A stretch of DNA of 64,000 nucleotides, taken from Flavobacterium fluviale. Its GTDB lineage: Bacteria; Bacteroidota; Bacteroidia; Flavobacteriales; Flavobacteriaceae. The notes under the pieces are model-generated. The model did not search any database. It was not told the DNA's origin and worked only from the letters and a program-made list of their open reading frames with translations. Below, one piece after another: positions 27,304 through 36,510 of this stretch. Made by a program: the position numbers and the translations under genes. Within the stretch, counting starts at the first letter, position 1. Each line of letters begins with the position of its first letter. The stretch spans positions 1,240,001-1,304,000 of the forward strand of contig NZ_CP030261.1 in the NCBI RefSeq assembly GCF_003312915.1, given 5' to 3'.

Positions 27304-28554
27304 TTACAATTCTAAAGCACGTTTAGCATCGCCATTCATTAATAATTCTACTGGATTTTCTAAAGCCTCTTTTACAGCAACCAAGAAACCAACAGACTCA
27401 CGTCCGTCGATAATTCTGTGATCGTAAGAAAGGGCAACGTACATCATTGGGTGAATTTCAACTTTACCGTTTACAGCGATTGGACGCTCGATAATGTTGT
27501 GCATTCCTAAGATTCCTGACTGAGGAGGGTTTATGATTGGAGTACTTAACATACTTCCAAAAACACCACCATTAGTGATTGTGAAAGTTCCTCCAGTCAT
27601 ATCGTCAACTGTAATTTGACCATCACGAGCTCTTAAAGCTAATCTTTTGATTTCAGCTTCGATACCACGGAAAGTTAAAAGTTCAGCGTTACGAACAACA
27701 GGAACCATTAATCCTTTTGGTCCAGAAACTGCGATTGAGATATCAGCAAAATCATAAGCGATTTTGTAATCACCGTCCATCATTGAGTTCACATCCGGAT
27801 ATAATTGTAAGGCTCTTGTAACTGCTTTTGTAAAGAATGACATGAAACCTAAACCTAAACCACCATGTTTTGCTTTGAAAGCATCTTTGTATTCATTACG
27901 AATCTGGTTGATAGGCGTCATGTTTACTTCGTTGAAAGTAGTAAGCATTGCAGTTTCATTTTTAGCTGAAACTAATCTTTCTGCTACTTTACGACGTAAC
28001 ATTGATAATTTTGTACGCTCAGTTCCACGGCTTCCACCAGTTGGAGTTCCCATAGAAGGCACTGCATTTACAGCATCATCTTTAGTGATTCTTCCGCCTT
28101 TACCAGTTCCAGAAACTGTTGCTGGAGCAATATTTTTTTCGTCTAATATTTTTCTTGCTGCAGGAGATGGAGTTCCGGCTGCGTAACTTGTTGCTGCTGG
28201 AGCTGCTTTCGGTGCCTCAGCTTTTGGCGCTTCAGCCTTTGGAGCTTCTGCTTTTGGTGCCTCAGCTTTAGGAGCTTCAGCCGCTGGAGCTGCTGTTGCG
28301 TCACCTGCTGGTTTTGCAGCATCTGTATCAATTAAACAAACTACAGCACCTACTGCAACTGTATCACCTTCTTCTGCTTTTAGTGTAATTACACCGCTCA
28401 TTTCAGCAGGCAATTCAAGAGTAGCTTTATCTGAATCTACTTCAGCAATAGCCTGATCTTTCTCTACATAATCTCCGTCTTTTACTAACCAAGTTGCAAT
28501 TTCAACTTCTTTTATTGACTCCCCTGGTGATGGGACTTTCATTTCTAAAATCAT
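27304..28554 (-). CDS. odhB: 2-oxoglutarate dehydrogenase E2, dihydrolipoyllysine succinyltransferase
   Basis: E2 transfers the succinyl group from E1 to CoA in the TCA cycle. The 416-residue protein has one lipoyl domain (lipoylated Lys43 in [11 protein letters not shown]) and an Ala/Pro/Lys/Glu linker with five repeats of APKAE (about 88-115). A peripheral subunit-binding domain follows ([13 protein letters not shown]), then the catalytic domain with [15 protein letters not shown] (His379, Asp383). It lies 72 bases after the E1 gene. The succinyl, not acetyl, assignment relies on that neighbour. Confidence 0.93.
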   Translation of the reverse strand: MILEMKVPSPGESIKEVEIATWLVKDGDYVEKDQAIAEVDSDKATLELPAEMSGVITLKAEEGDTVAVGAVVCLIDTDAAKPAGDATAAPAAEAPKAEAPKAEAPKAEAPKAEAPKAAPAATSYAAGTPSPAARKILDEKNIAPATVSGTGKGGRITKDDAVNAVPSMGTPTGGSRGTERTKLSMLRRKVAERLVSAKNETAMLTTFNEVNMTPINQIRNEYKDAFKAKHGGLGLGFMSFFTKAVTRALQLYPDVNSMMDGDYKIAYDFADISIAVSGPKGLMVPVVRNAELLTFRGIEAEIKRLALRARDGQITVDDMTGGTFTITNGGVFGSMLSTPIINPPQSGILGMHNIIERPIAVNGKVEIHPMMYVALSYDHRIIDGRESVGFLVAVKEALENPVELLMNGDAKRALEL

Positions 28555-28575
28555 CTTTGTTTTTGTTTAAGGTTT

Positions 28576-28612
28576 TTATGGTTTCAATCCCGACAGCTAT
28601 CGGGATTAAAAC
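28576..28612. repeat. Palindromic AATCCCGA..TCGGGATT repeat
   Basis: In the 72-base gap between E1 and E2, AATCCCGA and TCGGGATT flank a 6-base loop and form an 8-bp hairpin. There is no T run, and the sequence is GC-rich for this genome, so it is probably a dispersed palindrome, not a terminator. Confidence 0.5.
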
Positions 28613-28626
28613 TGGAAACATTTTTT

Positions 28627-31401
28627 TTATCTAAATAAATCTTTATCGAATACCATTCTAATTGCATCTGCATGACGACGTTTTGCACGTGTGTAGCTTC
28701 CAGATGCTGGGGCTGCATATGCTTTTAATGAAGCCAATCTCCATTTTACAAGATCAAAGTTCATTAACATAAAGCTGTAAGCTCCCATGTTTTTAGGTTC
28801 TTCCTGAGCCCAAACATAATCATCTGCATTTGGATATTTTGCAATGATTTCTTTAATCTGCTCAACTGGGAAAGGGAATAATTGCTCAATACGAACAACT
28901 GCAACATCATTTCTACCGTTGTTTTCTCTTTCTGCAGTAATATCATAGTAGAATTTACCAGTTACAAAAACTAAAGTTTTTACTGCTTTTTTATCTACTG
29001 TATTGTCGTCAATTGTTTCTTGGAAGCTTCCGCTTGCCAATTCTTCAACTGTAGATACACATCTTGGATCTCTTAATAAACTTTTTGGAGAGAAAACTAC
29101 CAAAGGTTTACGGAAATTAGTTTTCATTTGTCTTCTTAACAAGTGGAAGAAGTTTGCCGGTGTTGTACAATCAGCAACATACATGTTTTGTCTTGCACAA
29201 AGTTGTAAGTAACGTTCCATTCTTGCAGATGAGTGCTCTGCACCTTGTCCTTCATATCCGTGAGGTAATAATAAAACAATACCGTTTTGGTTGTTCCATT
29301 TGTCTTCACCACATGAAATATATTGGTCAATCATAATTTGGGCTCCGTTAGAGAAATCTCCAAATTGTGCTTCCCAAATAGTTAAGGCTTTTGGATTAGC
29401 CAATGCGTACCCATAATCAAAACCAAGAACTCCGTATTCAGATAAAAGAGAATTGAATACGCCGAATTTTCCTTTTTTGTTTTCGATAGCGTCTAAAAGA
29501 ATTACTTCTTCTTCAGAATCTTCAACTTTAACTACCGCGTGACGGTGAGAGAATGTACCACGCTCTACGTCTTGACCAGAAATACGAACGTCAAATCCTT
29601 CTGTTAAAAGTGAACCGTAAGCTAGAGCTTCTGCAGTTCCCCAATCGATAGTATTGTTGTCGTATCCAGCTTTTCTATCGGTAACAATTTTGGTTATTTT
29701 GTTGATGAATTTCTTGTCTTCTGGTAATGTTGAAATTGTATTAATGATAGAATCTAATCCTTCTTTACTAAAGGTAGTATCTACTTTTTGAAGCATTTGT
29801 GTATCAGTCACCTGAACAAATCCGTCCCATTCATTTTTCATGAATGGAGTTATGATTGTTAAATCTTTTTTACGAGAAGCTTCTAAATTTTCTTCTAAAG
29901 CAGATTTGTATTCTTTTTCTAAAGCATTTACATAAGATGCATCGATTACGCCGTTAGACAATAATTTCTCAGCATAGATATCTCTTGGATTCTTATGTTT
30001 AGCGATAATTTTATATAAAACCGGCTGTGTAAAACGAGGTTCGTCACCTTCGTTATGACCGTATTTTCTGTATCCTAGTAAGTCGATAAATACGTCACGT
30101 CCAAACTGCATTCTATAGTCTAATGCAAAAGACATTGCATGTACAACAGCTTCAGCATCATCAGCATTTACGTGTAAAACTGGTGAAAGTGTAACTTTGG
30201 CAACATCTGTACAATACGTAGAAGAACGAGCATCTAAGTAATTTGTCGTAAAACCAACTTGGTTGTTAATTACAATATGGATTGTTCCTCCAGTTTTATA
30301 ACCATCAAGCTGAGCCATCTGAATGATTTCATATAAAATACCCTGACCTGCAATTGCAGCATCTCCGTGAACGGCGATAGGTAGTACTTTTGAAAAATCT
30401 TCTGGGAAATATTTATCTTGTTTTGCTCTTGTAATTCCTTCAATTACAGCTCCAACAGTTTCTAAGTGAGAAGGGTTTGGTGCTAAATTGATATTGATGC
30501 TTTTTCCAGATCTAGTTTTTTTATCGGCAGTTAGACCTAAGTGGTATTTTACGTCACCATCAAAGTATTCTTGGTCGTAATCTTTTCCGTCAAACTCACC
30601 AAAGATATCTTGAGTAGATTTTCCGAAGATGTTTGCCAAAACGTTCAAACGGCCACGGTGAGCCATTCCCATTACGAATTGTTCAACACCTTTCTCTGCA
30701 GCCTGCTCGATCAAAGCATCTAAAGCTGGAATAATAGATTCTCCACCTTCTAGTGAAAAACGTTTTTGTCCAACATATTTAGTGTGAAGGAAGTTCTCAA
30801 AAGAAACAGCTTCATTTAATTTATTTAAGATTGTTTTCTTTTCTTCTGTAGAAAAATTAGGCTGATTGTTATCAACTGCTAATTTATCCTGAATCCATTT
30901 TACAACACCAGGATTTCTAATGTACATATATTCAATACCGATATGCTGGCAGTAAATAGCTTTAAGGCGATTTACGATATCTTGCAAAGAAGAAGGTGCC
31001 ATTCCAATTGTTTGTGCAGCATCAAAAACAGTCGAAAGATCTGCTGTAGATAATCCGAAGTTTTCGATATCCAAAGTTGGAGATGAAGTTCTACGGTCAC
31101 GAACTGGATTTGTTTTTGTGAATAAATGCCCACGCGTACGGTATCCGTCAATTAATTTAAGAACGTTGAATTCTTTCTTTAGTTTTTCAGAAATCTGACT
31201 GTAATCTGTGTTGTCGCTAGTCACGTACTCCACTATAGTCTGCACTGGATTTTCGTCGTTATAAGTAGTCATTCCAAAGTCAAAACCTTGAAAGAAACTT
31301 CTCCAGCTAGGCTCAACGCTGTCTGGGTTTACTAGATATTGATCGTATAATTGTGCAAAAAACTCGGTATGCGCTGCGTTTAAAAATGAAAACCTATCCA
31401 T
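28627..31401 (-). CDS. odhA: 2-oxoglutarate dehydrogenase E1
   Basis: E1 decarboxylates 2-oxoglutarate using thiamine diphosphate. The start ATG at 31399-31401 (MDRFSFLNAAHTEFFAQLY) gives 924 residues, the family length. The longer frame to 31455 would cross the TACTTTTG box at 31438-31445. Seen are the N-terminal E2-binding segment (SFLNAAHTEFFAQLYDQYL), the active-site region GMAHRGRLNVLANIFGKS, the ThDP-binding GDAAIAGQGILYE and the C-terminal FSPKSLLRDPRCVST. The order E1-E2 on one strand supports a shared operon. Confidence 0.95.
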   Translation of the reverse strand: MDRFSFLNAAHTEFFAQLYDQYLVNPDSVEPSWRSFFQGFDFGMTTYNDENPVQTIVEYVTSDNTDYSQISEKLKKEFNVLKLIDGYRTRGHLFTKTNPVRDRRTSSPTLDIENFGLSTADLSTVFDAAQTIGMAPSSLQDIVNRLKAIYCQHIGIEYMYIRNPGVVKWIQDKLAVDNNQPNFSTEEKKTILNKLNEAVSFENFLHTKYVGQKRFSLEGGESIIPALDALIEQAAEKGVEQFVMGMAHRGRLNVLANIFGKSTQDIFGEFDGKDYDQEYFDGDVKYHLGLTADKKTRSGKSININLAPNPSHLETVGAVIEGITRAKQDKYFPEDFSKVLPIAVHGDAAIAGQGILYEIIQMAQLDGYKTGGTIHIVINNQVGFTTNYLDARSSTYCTDVAKVTLSPVLHVNADDAEAVVHAMSFALDYRMQFGRDVFIDLLGYRKYGHNEGDEPRFTQPVLYKIIAKHKNPRDIYAEKLLSNGVIDASYVNALEKEYKSALEENLEASRKKDLTIITPFMKNEWDGFVQVTDTQMLQKVDTTFSKEGLDSIINTISTLPEDKKFINKITKIVTDRKAGYDNNTIDWGTAEALAYGSLLTEGFDVRISGQDVERGTFSHRHAVVKVEDSEEEVILLDAIENKKGKFGVFNSLLSEYGVLGFDYGYALANPKALTIWEAQFGDFSNGAQIMIDQYISCGEDKWNNQNGIVLLLPHGYEGQGAEHSSARMERYLQLCARQNMYVADCTTPANFFHLLRRQMKTNFRKPLVVFSPKSLLRDPRCVSTVEELASGSFQETIDDNTVDKKAVKTLVFVTGKFYYDITAERENNGRNDVAVVRIEQLFPFPVEQIKEIIAKYPNADDYVWAQEEPKNMGAYSFMLMNFDLVKWRLASLKAYAAPASGSYTRAKRRHADAIRMVFDKDLFR

Positions 31402-31471
31402 AATATGAGTGAATATACTTTTTGTTATATAGAAAGGCAAAAGTACAACAATCACATTTATTTAAATCTTT

Positions 31472-31495
31472 TTTTTACGTACTTTTACGTAAAAA
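31472..31495. promoter_or_regulatory. Palindrome in the divergent odhA / outer-membrane protein gap
   Basis: TTTTTACGTA (31472-31481) and TACGTAAAAA (31486-31495) form a perfect 10-bp inverted repeat with a 4-base centre, between two divergent genes. It could be an operator, but nothing identifies the regulator. Confidence 0.35.
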
Positions 31496-31517
31496 TTTGT
31501 TAAAATAAACGTTAACT

Positions 31518-32069
31518 ATGAATAAAATTCAATTTTCAATCGATTGCAAATATTTATTTGTGATTTTGACAGCCTTATTCTCAAGTTATTCTATTGCTCA
31601 ACAAAAGTATGTTATTGATAACAGTAATAATTTCTGGGAAAAAGTACAGTTTGGCGGCGGATTAGGTTTAGGAATTGGTTCTGGTTACACCGATATTTCT
31701 GTAATGCCAAGCGCCATTTACAATGCTAACGAAATTGTTGCTGTTGGTGTTGGTTTACAATTTGGTTACTTAAACTCAAGAAATTACTATGAATCTTATG
31801 TTTATGGAGGGAGTTTGATTACGCTTGTAAATCCGATTCCCGAACTTCAATTGTCTGCAGAGTTAGAGCAGGTAAGAGTAGATACAAGATACGATTCTAA
31901 TATTAACAGACCTGCTTTTTCTGATAGTTATTGGAATACTGCATTATACCTTGGGGCAGGTTACAGGACCGGAAATGTAACTATCGGAGCACGTTACGAT
32001 GTTTTGTATGATCCTAATAAAAGTCTTTACGGATCGGGATTTATGCCTTTTGTGAGGGTGTATTTTTAA
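31518..32069 (+). CDS. Predicted outer-membrane beta-barrel protein
   Basis: This 183-residue protein has a signal peptide (about residues 1-27, LFSSYSIAQQ) and alternating hydrophobic strands such as FGGGLGLGIGSGYTDISVM, NTALYLGAGYRTG and a terminal aromatic strand FMPFVRVYF. This is the pattern of a small eight-strand outer-membrane barrel. I do not recognise a specific function. It is divergent from odhA. Confidence 0.65.
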   Translation: MNKIQFSIDCKYLFVILTALFSSYSIAQQKYVIDNSNNFWEKVQFGGGLGLGIGSGYTDISVMPSAIYNANEIVAVGVGLQFGYLNSRNYYESYVYGGSLITLVNPIPELQLSAELEQVRVDTRYDSNINRPAFSDSYWNTALYLGAGYRTGNVTIGARYDVLYDPNKSLYGSGFMPFVRVYF

Positions 32070-32168
32070 GGTACTGAGGTTCTAAGATGCTAAGATTCTA
32101 AGTTTCTTAGGTTTTTATAAAGAGAAAAACCTTTGCATCTTTGTGGCTTTGTACCTATTCACCTTGAT

Positions 32169-32522
32169 TTATCTATAATAATTCCGAAACCAAACCTTCT
32201 GCCATTCTCTTTTTAAAATGAGAAAAGCAACCTGTTCAGCAAGAATCACCAAATCAGATCCATCCAATTTTTTGATTTCAATTTCAGAAACATCAATGAT
32301 ATAAAGAAGGTTCAAATATTCGGCAAACTTGTACTGAATCATTCTGTAGATTTTTTCGTGAAGCTGAATCTTTAATTCATCAGGAGAAATACTTAACGGA
32401 AAGTCAATTCCTTCATTTGCCAAATTAAAATCTTTATTAATCTGCTCAATCAGGTTTAAATATAGAGTCTCTGCCTGCGCTTGTTCTAAAAGTGCTTCTG
32501 TACTAATTGGTGCTACAAACAT
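32169..32522 (-). CDS. Conserved hypothetical protein
   Basis: This 117-residue protein has no signal peptide and no membrane helix. It looks alpha-helical (EALLEQAQAETLYLNLIEQI; SPDELKIQLHEKIYRMIQY) and ends with basic and aromatic residues (REWQKVWFRNYYR). I do not recognise the family. It lies 78 bases downstream of the polyprenyl synthase gene on the same strand. The gap carries a partial ATTTTAGATTT repeat, so co-transcription is possible. Confidence 0.6.
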   Translation of the reverse strand: MFVAPISTEALLEQAQAETLYLNLIEQINKDFNLANEGIDFPLSISPDELKIQLHEKIYRMIQYKFAEYLNLLYIIDVSEIEIKKLDGSDLVILAEQVAFLILKREWQKVWFRNYYR

Positions 32523-32599
32523 ATTTATTTTAGATTTTAGATTGCTGATTTATGATTGTAGATTTTTTTTTACTGAAAACTGAAACTGAAAACTGATTA

Positions 32600-33574
32600 C
32601 TAAACCTTACGTCCCATTAAATTTTCGCCGAAAGTTCTCAAAACATTTTTCTTTTCAGCATTAATTTCCATCTTTTCTAAAGTTTCGAAAGCCTTAAAAG
32701 TATACATTTCGATTGCTTCTTGTGTGGCTTTTGAAGCTCCAGATTCGTTAAAAATGGCTTTGGCAGTTTCTATTTTTTCTGAATTATCTTCTAATTGTAA
32801 AGTGAATAATTTTTCTAATTCTTGAGCTTTTTCTTTAGAAGAAAACTCTAAAGCTTTTAAATATAAATACGTTTTTTTGTTTTCAATAATATCGCCTCCA
32901 ACTTGTTTACCAAAAGTTTCAGGATCACCAAAAGCGTCTAGATAATCATCTTGTAATTGGAAAGCCAATCCTAAATTAAGTCCAAAATCATAGATTAAAT
33001 CAGCTTCTTTTTCAGAAGTTTTGGCAACAATTGCACCCATTTTCATGGCAGCAGCAACTAAAACAGCTGTTTTGTATTCGATCATTTTTAAGTATTCTGG
33101 AATCGTAACATCTTTACGAATTTCGAAATCAACATCCCACTGTTGTCCTTCGCAAACTTCAAGAGCCGTTTTACTGAATAATTTTGCCAGGTTTCTAAAA
33201 ACTATCGGTTCGTATTGTTCAAAATATTGGTAAGCCAAAATAAGCATGGCATCTCCTGAAAGGATTCCAGTATTTAAATCCCATTTTTCATGAACTGTAA
33301 CTTGTCCCCTTCGCAACGGTGCATCATCCATAATATCATCATGAACCAGCGAAAAATTATGAAAAACTTCAACAGCCATTGCAGCAGGGAGTGCAGCAGT
33401 ATAATCAGTATCAAAAACTTCAGCAGCCATCAAAGTTAAAACAGGACGTATGCGTTTTCCGCCGAGTCCTAAAATGTATTCAATAGGTTCGTAAAGGTTT
33501 TTAGGCTCTTTATGTATGTCTTGTTTTTTAAGATAACTGATAAAAAAATCCTGGTACTGGCTAATATCGTGCAT
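32600..33574 (-). CDS. Polyprenyl diphosphate synthase
   Basis: This enzyme condenses isopentenyl diphosphate onto an allylic diphosphate to make a long isoprenoid, most likely for menaquinone or carrier lipids. Both aspartate-rich motifs are present: FSLVHDDIMDDAPLRRG (first) and LAFQLQDDYLDAFGDPETFG (second). The start at 33572-33574 (MHDISQYQDFFISY) gives 324 residues. A longer frame would overlap the TATCTTTG box (33599-33606). The product chain length cannot be fixed from sequence alone. Confidence 0.9.
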   Translation of the reverse strand: MHDISQYQDFFISYLKKQDIHKEPKNLYEPIEYILGLGGKRIRPVLTLMAAEVFDTDYTAALPAAMAVEVFHNFSLVHDDIMDDAPLRRGQVTVHEKWDLNTGILSGDAMLILAYQYFEQYEPIVFRNLAKLFSKTALEVCEGQQWDVDFEIRKDVTIPEYLKMIEYKTAVLVAAAMKMGAIVAKTSEKEADLIYDFGLNLGLAFQLQDDYLDAFGDPETFGKQVGGDIIENKKTYLYLKALEFSSKEKAQELEKLFTLQLEDNSEKIETAKAIFNESGASKATQEAIEMYTFKAFETLEKMEINAEKKNVLRTFGENLMGRKV

Positions 33575-33598
33575 AATGAAATTCTGATTTACGAGCCT

Positions 33599-33606
33599 CA
33601 AAGATA
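33599..33606 (-). promoter_or_regulatory. TATCTTTG promoter box of the polyprenyl synthase gene
   Basis: A perfect TAnnTTTG box on the minus strand lies 25 bases before the ATG at 33574. No TTG is found at the usual distance upstream. Confidence 0.5.
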
Positions 33607-33717
33607 CAATTCAATTATTAATTTTTGCTTTCTAAATTTTATTTGATGATAAAAGTGTAAAATTTAAGCTGGGAAAGATCTAAAAATGAATTTGTTAAAA
33701 TAATTCAAAAAAAACTT

Positions 33718-33745
33718 GGAAACTTTTTTGGTATTTACAGTTTCC
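33718..33745. promoter_or_regulatory. GGAAACT-N14-AGTTTCC operator over the yceI-like promoter
   Basis: GGAAACT (33718-33724) and AGTTTCC (33739-33745) are perfect inverted halves. They straddle the TTG (33728-33730) of the promoter whose TATATTTG box is at 33750-33757 (spacer 19). A bound dimer would block RNA polymerase. The same inverted pair occurs at 33769-33796 and ahead of the tetR gene, so this TetR protein is the best candidate. Confidence 0.65.
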
Positions 33746-33757
33746 TGTCTATATTTG
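33728..33757 (+). promoter_or_regulatory. Promoter of the YceI family gene
   Basis: TTG (33728-33730) and TATATTTG (33750-33757) are 19 bases apart, a full consensus match. The promoter is embedded in the GGAAACT inverted repeats. Confidence 0.72.
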
Positions 33758-33768
33758 CAGCATTAAGC

Positions 33769-33796
33769 GGAAACTCAAAACACTAGGAAAGTTTCC
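33769..33796. promoter_or_regulatory. Second GGAAACT-N14-AGTTTCC operator upstream of the YceI gene
   Basis: GGAAACT (33769-33775) and AGTTTCC (33790-33796) repeat the arrangement of 33718-33745 with the same 14-base spacer, centred 51 bases further downstream within the leader. Confidence 0.6.
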
Positions 33797-33841
33797 ATAA
33801 GAGTTTTTGATAATTTATAAACTCATTAAAAATAGTTATTT

Positions 33842-34363
33842 ATGAAAACAACATGGACTTTAGATTCTACACAATCAGATGTTTTAATTAAAATGAGACA
33901 TTCGATAATTGCCTATTTAGGTGGAGCTACAAACAAATTTGGCGGTTATGTGAGTCTTGAAGATAATGAAATTGAAGATGCATCTGTTGAATTTTCACTG
34001 GATATTAATAATAAAACCGAAAGCTTTCAGCAAATTGATACCAATTTACAGCTTCAGGATTTTTTTGATGTTGATGAACATCCGATCATCAGTTTTAAAT
34101 CGACTTCATTTCAAAAAATAAATAACAATATTAATTTCTTCAAAGGAGATTTAACGATAAAAGATGTTACCCGAGTTGTAGAACTTGATGCAGAATTTAT
34201 TGGAGTGAATACTTACAATGGAGAAAAGAAAGTAGCCTTTGAAATTAAAGGTGATATTAAGCGTCAGGATTTTGGTTTAGATTACAATTCTTTTCATCAT
34301 AACGGAGGACTAGCTCTTGGAAAAGATATCAAGTTAATCGCAAATCTTGAATTTAGCATATAA
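33842..34363 (+). CDS. YceI family protein
   Basis: YceI proteins form a lipocalin-like barrel that binds a long isoprenoid or other lipid. This 173-residue member starts MKTTWTLDSTQSDVLIKMRH and keeps the family pattern FDVDEHPIISFKS and GDLTIKDVTRVVELD. No signal peptide is present, so it is probably cytosolic. It shares the GGAAACT operator with the tetR-efflux operon downstream, so it is probably a member of the same stress regulon. Confidence 0.9.
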   Translation: MKTTWTLDSTQSDVLIKMRHSIIAYLGGATNKFGGYVSLEDNEIEDASVEFSLDINNKTESFQQIDTNLQLQDFFDVDEHPIISFKSTSFQKINNNINFFKGDLTIKDVTRVVELDAEFIGVNTYNGEKKVAFEIKGDIKRQDFGLDYNSFHHNGGLALGKDIKLIANLEFSI

Positions 34364-34409
34364 ATCTTACATAATCATTAATTTAATGTAAAATTATTAC
34401 AAAAATCAT

Positions 34410-34438
34410 GGAAACTATTTTTTTAGATTTTAGTTTCC
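34410..34438. promoter_or_regulatory. GGAAACT-N15-AGTTTCC operator upstream of tetR
   Basis: GGAAACT (34410-34416) and AGTTTCC (34432-34438) form the same inverted pair as upstream of the YceI gene, here with a 15-base spacer. They end 4 bases before the TATATTTG box (34443-34450), so a bound repressor would cover the promoter. This fits autoregulation. Confidence 0.65.
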
Positions 34439-34442
34439 TAAG

Positions 34443-34450
34443 TATATTTG
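34443..34450 (+). promoter_or_regulatory. TATATTTG promoter box of the tetR-efflux operon
   Basis: A perfect TAnnTTTG box lies 22 bases before the tetR ATG at 34473. No clear TTG is found at 17-23 bases upstream, where the operator half-site lies. Confidence 0.55.
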
Positions 34451-34472
34451 TAAGGCAATTGGGAAAATTAAA

Positions 34473-35072
34473 ATGAAAGAGAAAATCATAGCAAAAGCCA
34501 GTGAGCTTTTTTTAAAGCTTGGCTTTAAAAGTGTTACAATGGATGATATTGCGGGAGAAATGTGTATTTCGAAAAAAACAATCTATAAGTACTTCTGTAA
34601 TAAAGAAGTTTTGATTGAAGAAAGTACTTCGACGGTGCACAGACAGGTTCATGAAATTATGGATACGATTGTTGCTAAGAAGTATAATGCGATTCACGAG
34701 AATTTTGAAATTAGGGAAATGTTTCGCGACATGTTTAAAAACAATACAGATACTTCGCCTATTTATCAGTTAAAAAAACATTATCCAGAGATTTATCAGA
34801 ATATTTTATCTCACGAAATTGAGCAATGCACACAATGTTTTAGAGATAATATTGAAAAAGGAATACAAGAAGGCCTTTACAGAGCAGACCTGAATGTAGA
34901 AACGTATGTGAAATTTTACTATACATTAATTTTTCATATTAATGAAAATACAGTTTCTGAAAGCGAAGCACAAAGGATAGAATTAGAAGCATTAGAATAC
35001 CACACTCGTGCAATGGCAACTGAAAAGGGAGTACAGGAGTTGGAAAAACAGCTTAAAAAAATTATCAATTAA
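34473..35072 (+). CDS. TetR/AcrR family repressor
   Basis: This 199-residue regulator has an N-terminal helix-turn-helix (about residues 5-50: KIIAKASELFLKLGFKSVTM then MCISKKTIYKYFCNKEVLIEE). An all-helical ligand-binding domain follows. It heads an operon with a TolC-like channel, a fusion protein and an RND pump, and likely represses them until a pump substrate binds. GGAAACT inverted repeats in front of it and of the YceI gene are its probable operators. The ligand is unknown. Confidence 0.9.
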   Translation: MKEKIIAKASELFLKLGFKSVTMDDIAGEMCISKKTIYKYFCNKEVLIEESTSTVHRQVHEIMDTIVAKKYNAIHENFEIREMFRDMFKNNTDTSPIYQLKKHYPEIYQNILSHEIEQCTQCFRDNIEKGIQEGLYRADLNVETYVKFYYTLIFHINENTVSESEAQRIELEALEYHTRAMATEKGVQELEKQLKKIIN

Positions 35073-35169
35073 TCATCATTCAAAATTAATTGTCATTATT
35101 CTTATGTGAGCGGGAAAGATAATAATGGCGGTACTATCTCAAAATTTAAAAATAAATATTTAACTACTT

Positions 35170-36501
35170 ATGAAAAGAATCTTTCTTATATTTTTGTGCA
35201 CAATTGGCTTGTCTGCCAGTGCGCAAACTACTTTAACCCTGAAAGACGCTGTCAACTACGCGCTTGTAAATAAAGCCGATGCCAAAAAGTCGAAACTTCA
35301 GGTTGAGAACAGTGAATACCAAATTCAAGAAGTACGTTCTAGAGCGTTACCTCAAATTAGCGCAAATGGAAACCTAACTTATAATCCAATTATTCAGACG
35401 ACTGTTATTGATGGAGCAGGTTTCGGTGCGCCGGGAACTACAATTCAGGCAGCATTTGGACAAACTTGGACTTCGACTGCGGGTCTTTCTTTAACTCAGA
35501 CGATTTTTGATCAGTCTGTTTTTACAGGATTGAAAGCAGCAAAATCTACTCGTGAATTTTATCAAATAAACGATCAGTTAACAGAAGAACAAGTTATAGA
35601 AAGAGTTGCAAATAACTACTATTCGGTTTATGTACAAAAAGAAAGACTGGTTTTATTAGACAGTAACTATGTAAACACAGCAAAAGTTCGTGATATCGTA
35701 CAAGGTCAGTTTGATAACGGTTTGGCTAAAAAAATTGACTTAGATCGTATTATCGTAAAAATGTCAAACATTGATACAGAACGTCAGCAGATTAAAAATC
35801 AGATTGCTCTGCAGGAAAATGCTTTGAAGTTTTATATGGGAATGCCTATTGAAACTCAAATCGAAATGCCAAAAGAAGAATTTGAAGTTGTTCCTGCAGC
35901 TTTAACAGAAGAACCAAATATTGAAAATAGAACAGAATATCTGCTTTTGAAAAAACAAGAGGAGCTTTTAGTATACAATAAAAAAGCTGTTGAAGCAGGA
36001 TATTATCCTACGCTTTCATTAAGTGCTGGTTACAATTATATTGGTCAAGGTCCTGAATTTCCTTGGTTTGCAAAACCAGACAAAGGAGTTTACTGGTCAG
36101 ATTTCTCTGCCATTGGATTAAATTTACATGTGCCAATCTTTACAGGCTTCGGAACTCGTGCGAGAGTAAGACAGGCAGATGTTGAAATCAGATCTCTTCA
36201 GGAAGATATCAAAGACACCAAACTTTCACTTGATTTAGATTATAGAAATGCAATAACGCAAATCAACAATAATCTTGTAACAATCGAGAATCAAAAGGAA
36301 AACATGCGTTTGGCAACGGAAATCCTTAGCAATACAAAAAACAATTATCTTCAAGGTTTAGCATCTTTAACCGATTTGTTAGACGCTGAAAATGCATCAC
36401 TTGAAGCTCAAAACAATTATACAAGAGCAGTTTTAAATTATAAAATTGCCGAAATATCTCTAATCAAATCGAAAGGCGAACTTAAATCTCTTATTAAATA
36501 A
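35170..36501 (+). CDS. TolC family outer-membrane efflux channel
   Basis: This 443-residue protein has a signal peptide (MKRIFLIFLCTIGLSASAQ) and two TolC repeats with long helices (about 30-215 and 235-440). Typical segments are LTLKDAVNYALVNKADAKKS and DLLDAENASLEAQNNYTRAV. It forms the outer-membrane exit duct of the pump encoded next to it. It lies 97 bases after tetR and 9 bases before the fusion-protein gene. Confidence 0.92.
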   Translation: MKRIFLIFLCTIGLSASAQTTLTLKDAVNYALVNKADAKKSKLQVENSEYQIQEVRSRALPQISANGNLTYNPIIQTTVIDGAGFGAPGTTIQAAFGQTWTSTAGLSLTQTIFDQSVFTGLKAAKSTREFYQINDQLTEEQVIERVANNYYSVYVQKERLVLLDSNYVNTAKVRDIVQGQFDNGLAKKIDLDRIIVKMSNIDTERQQIKNQIALQENALKFYMGMPIETQIEMPKEEFEVVPAALTEEPNIENRTEYLLLKKQEELLVYNKKAVEAGYYPTLSLSAGYNYIGQGPEFPWFAKPDKGVYWSDFSAIGLNLHVPIFTGFGTRARVRQADVEIRSLQEDIKDTKLSLDLDYRNAITQINNNLVTIENQKENMRLATEILSNTKNNYLQGLASLTDLLDAENASLEAQNNYTRAVLNYKIAEISLIKSKGELKSLIK

Positions 36502-36510
36502 CTAATTACA

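Noticed and set aside
28143..28331. Gln/Leu-rich 62-codon frame on the minus strand
   Set aside because: It is an out-of-frame reading of the APKAE linker repeat of the E2 gene.
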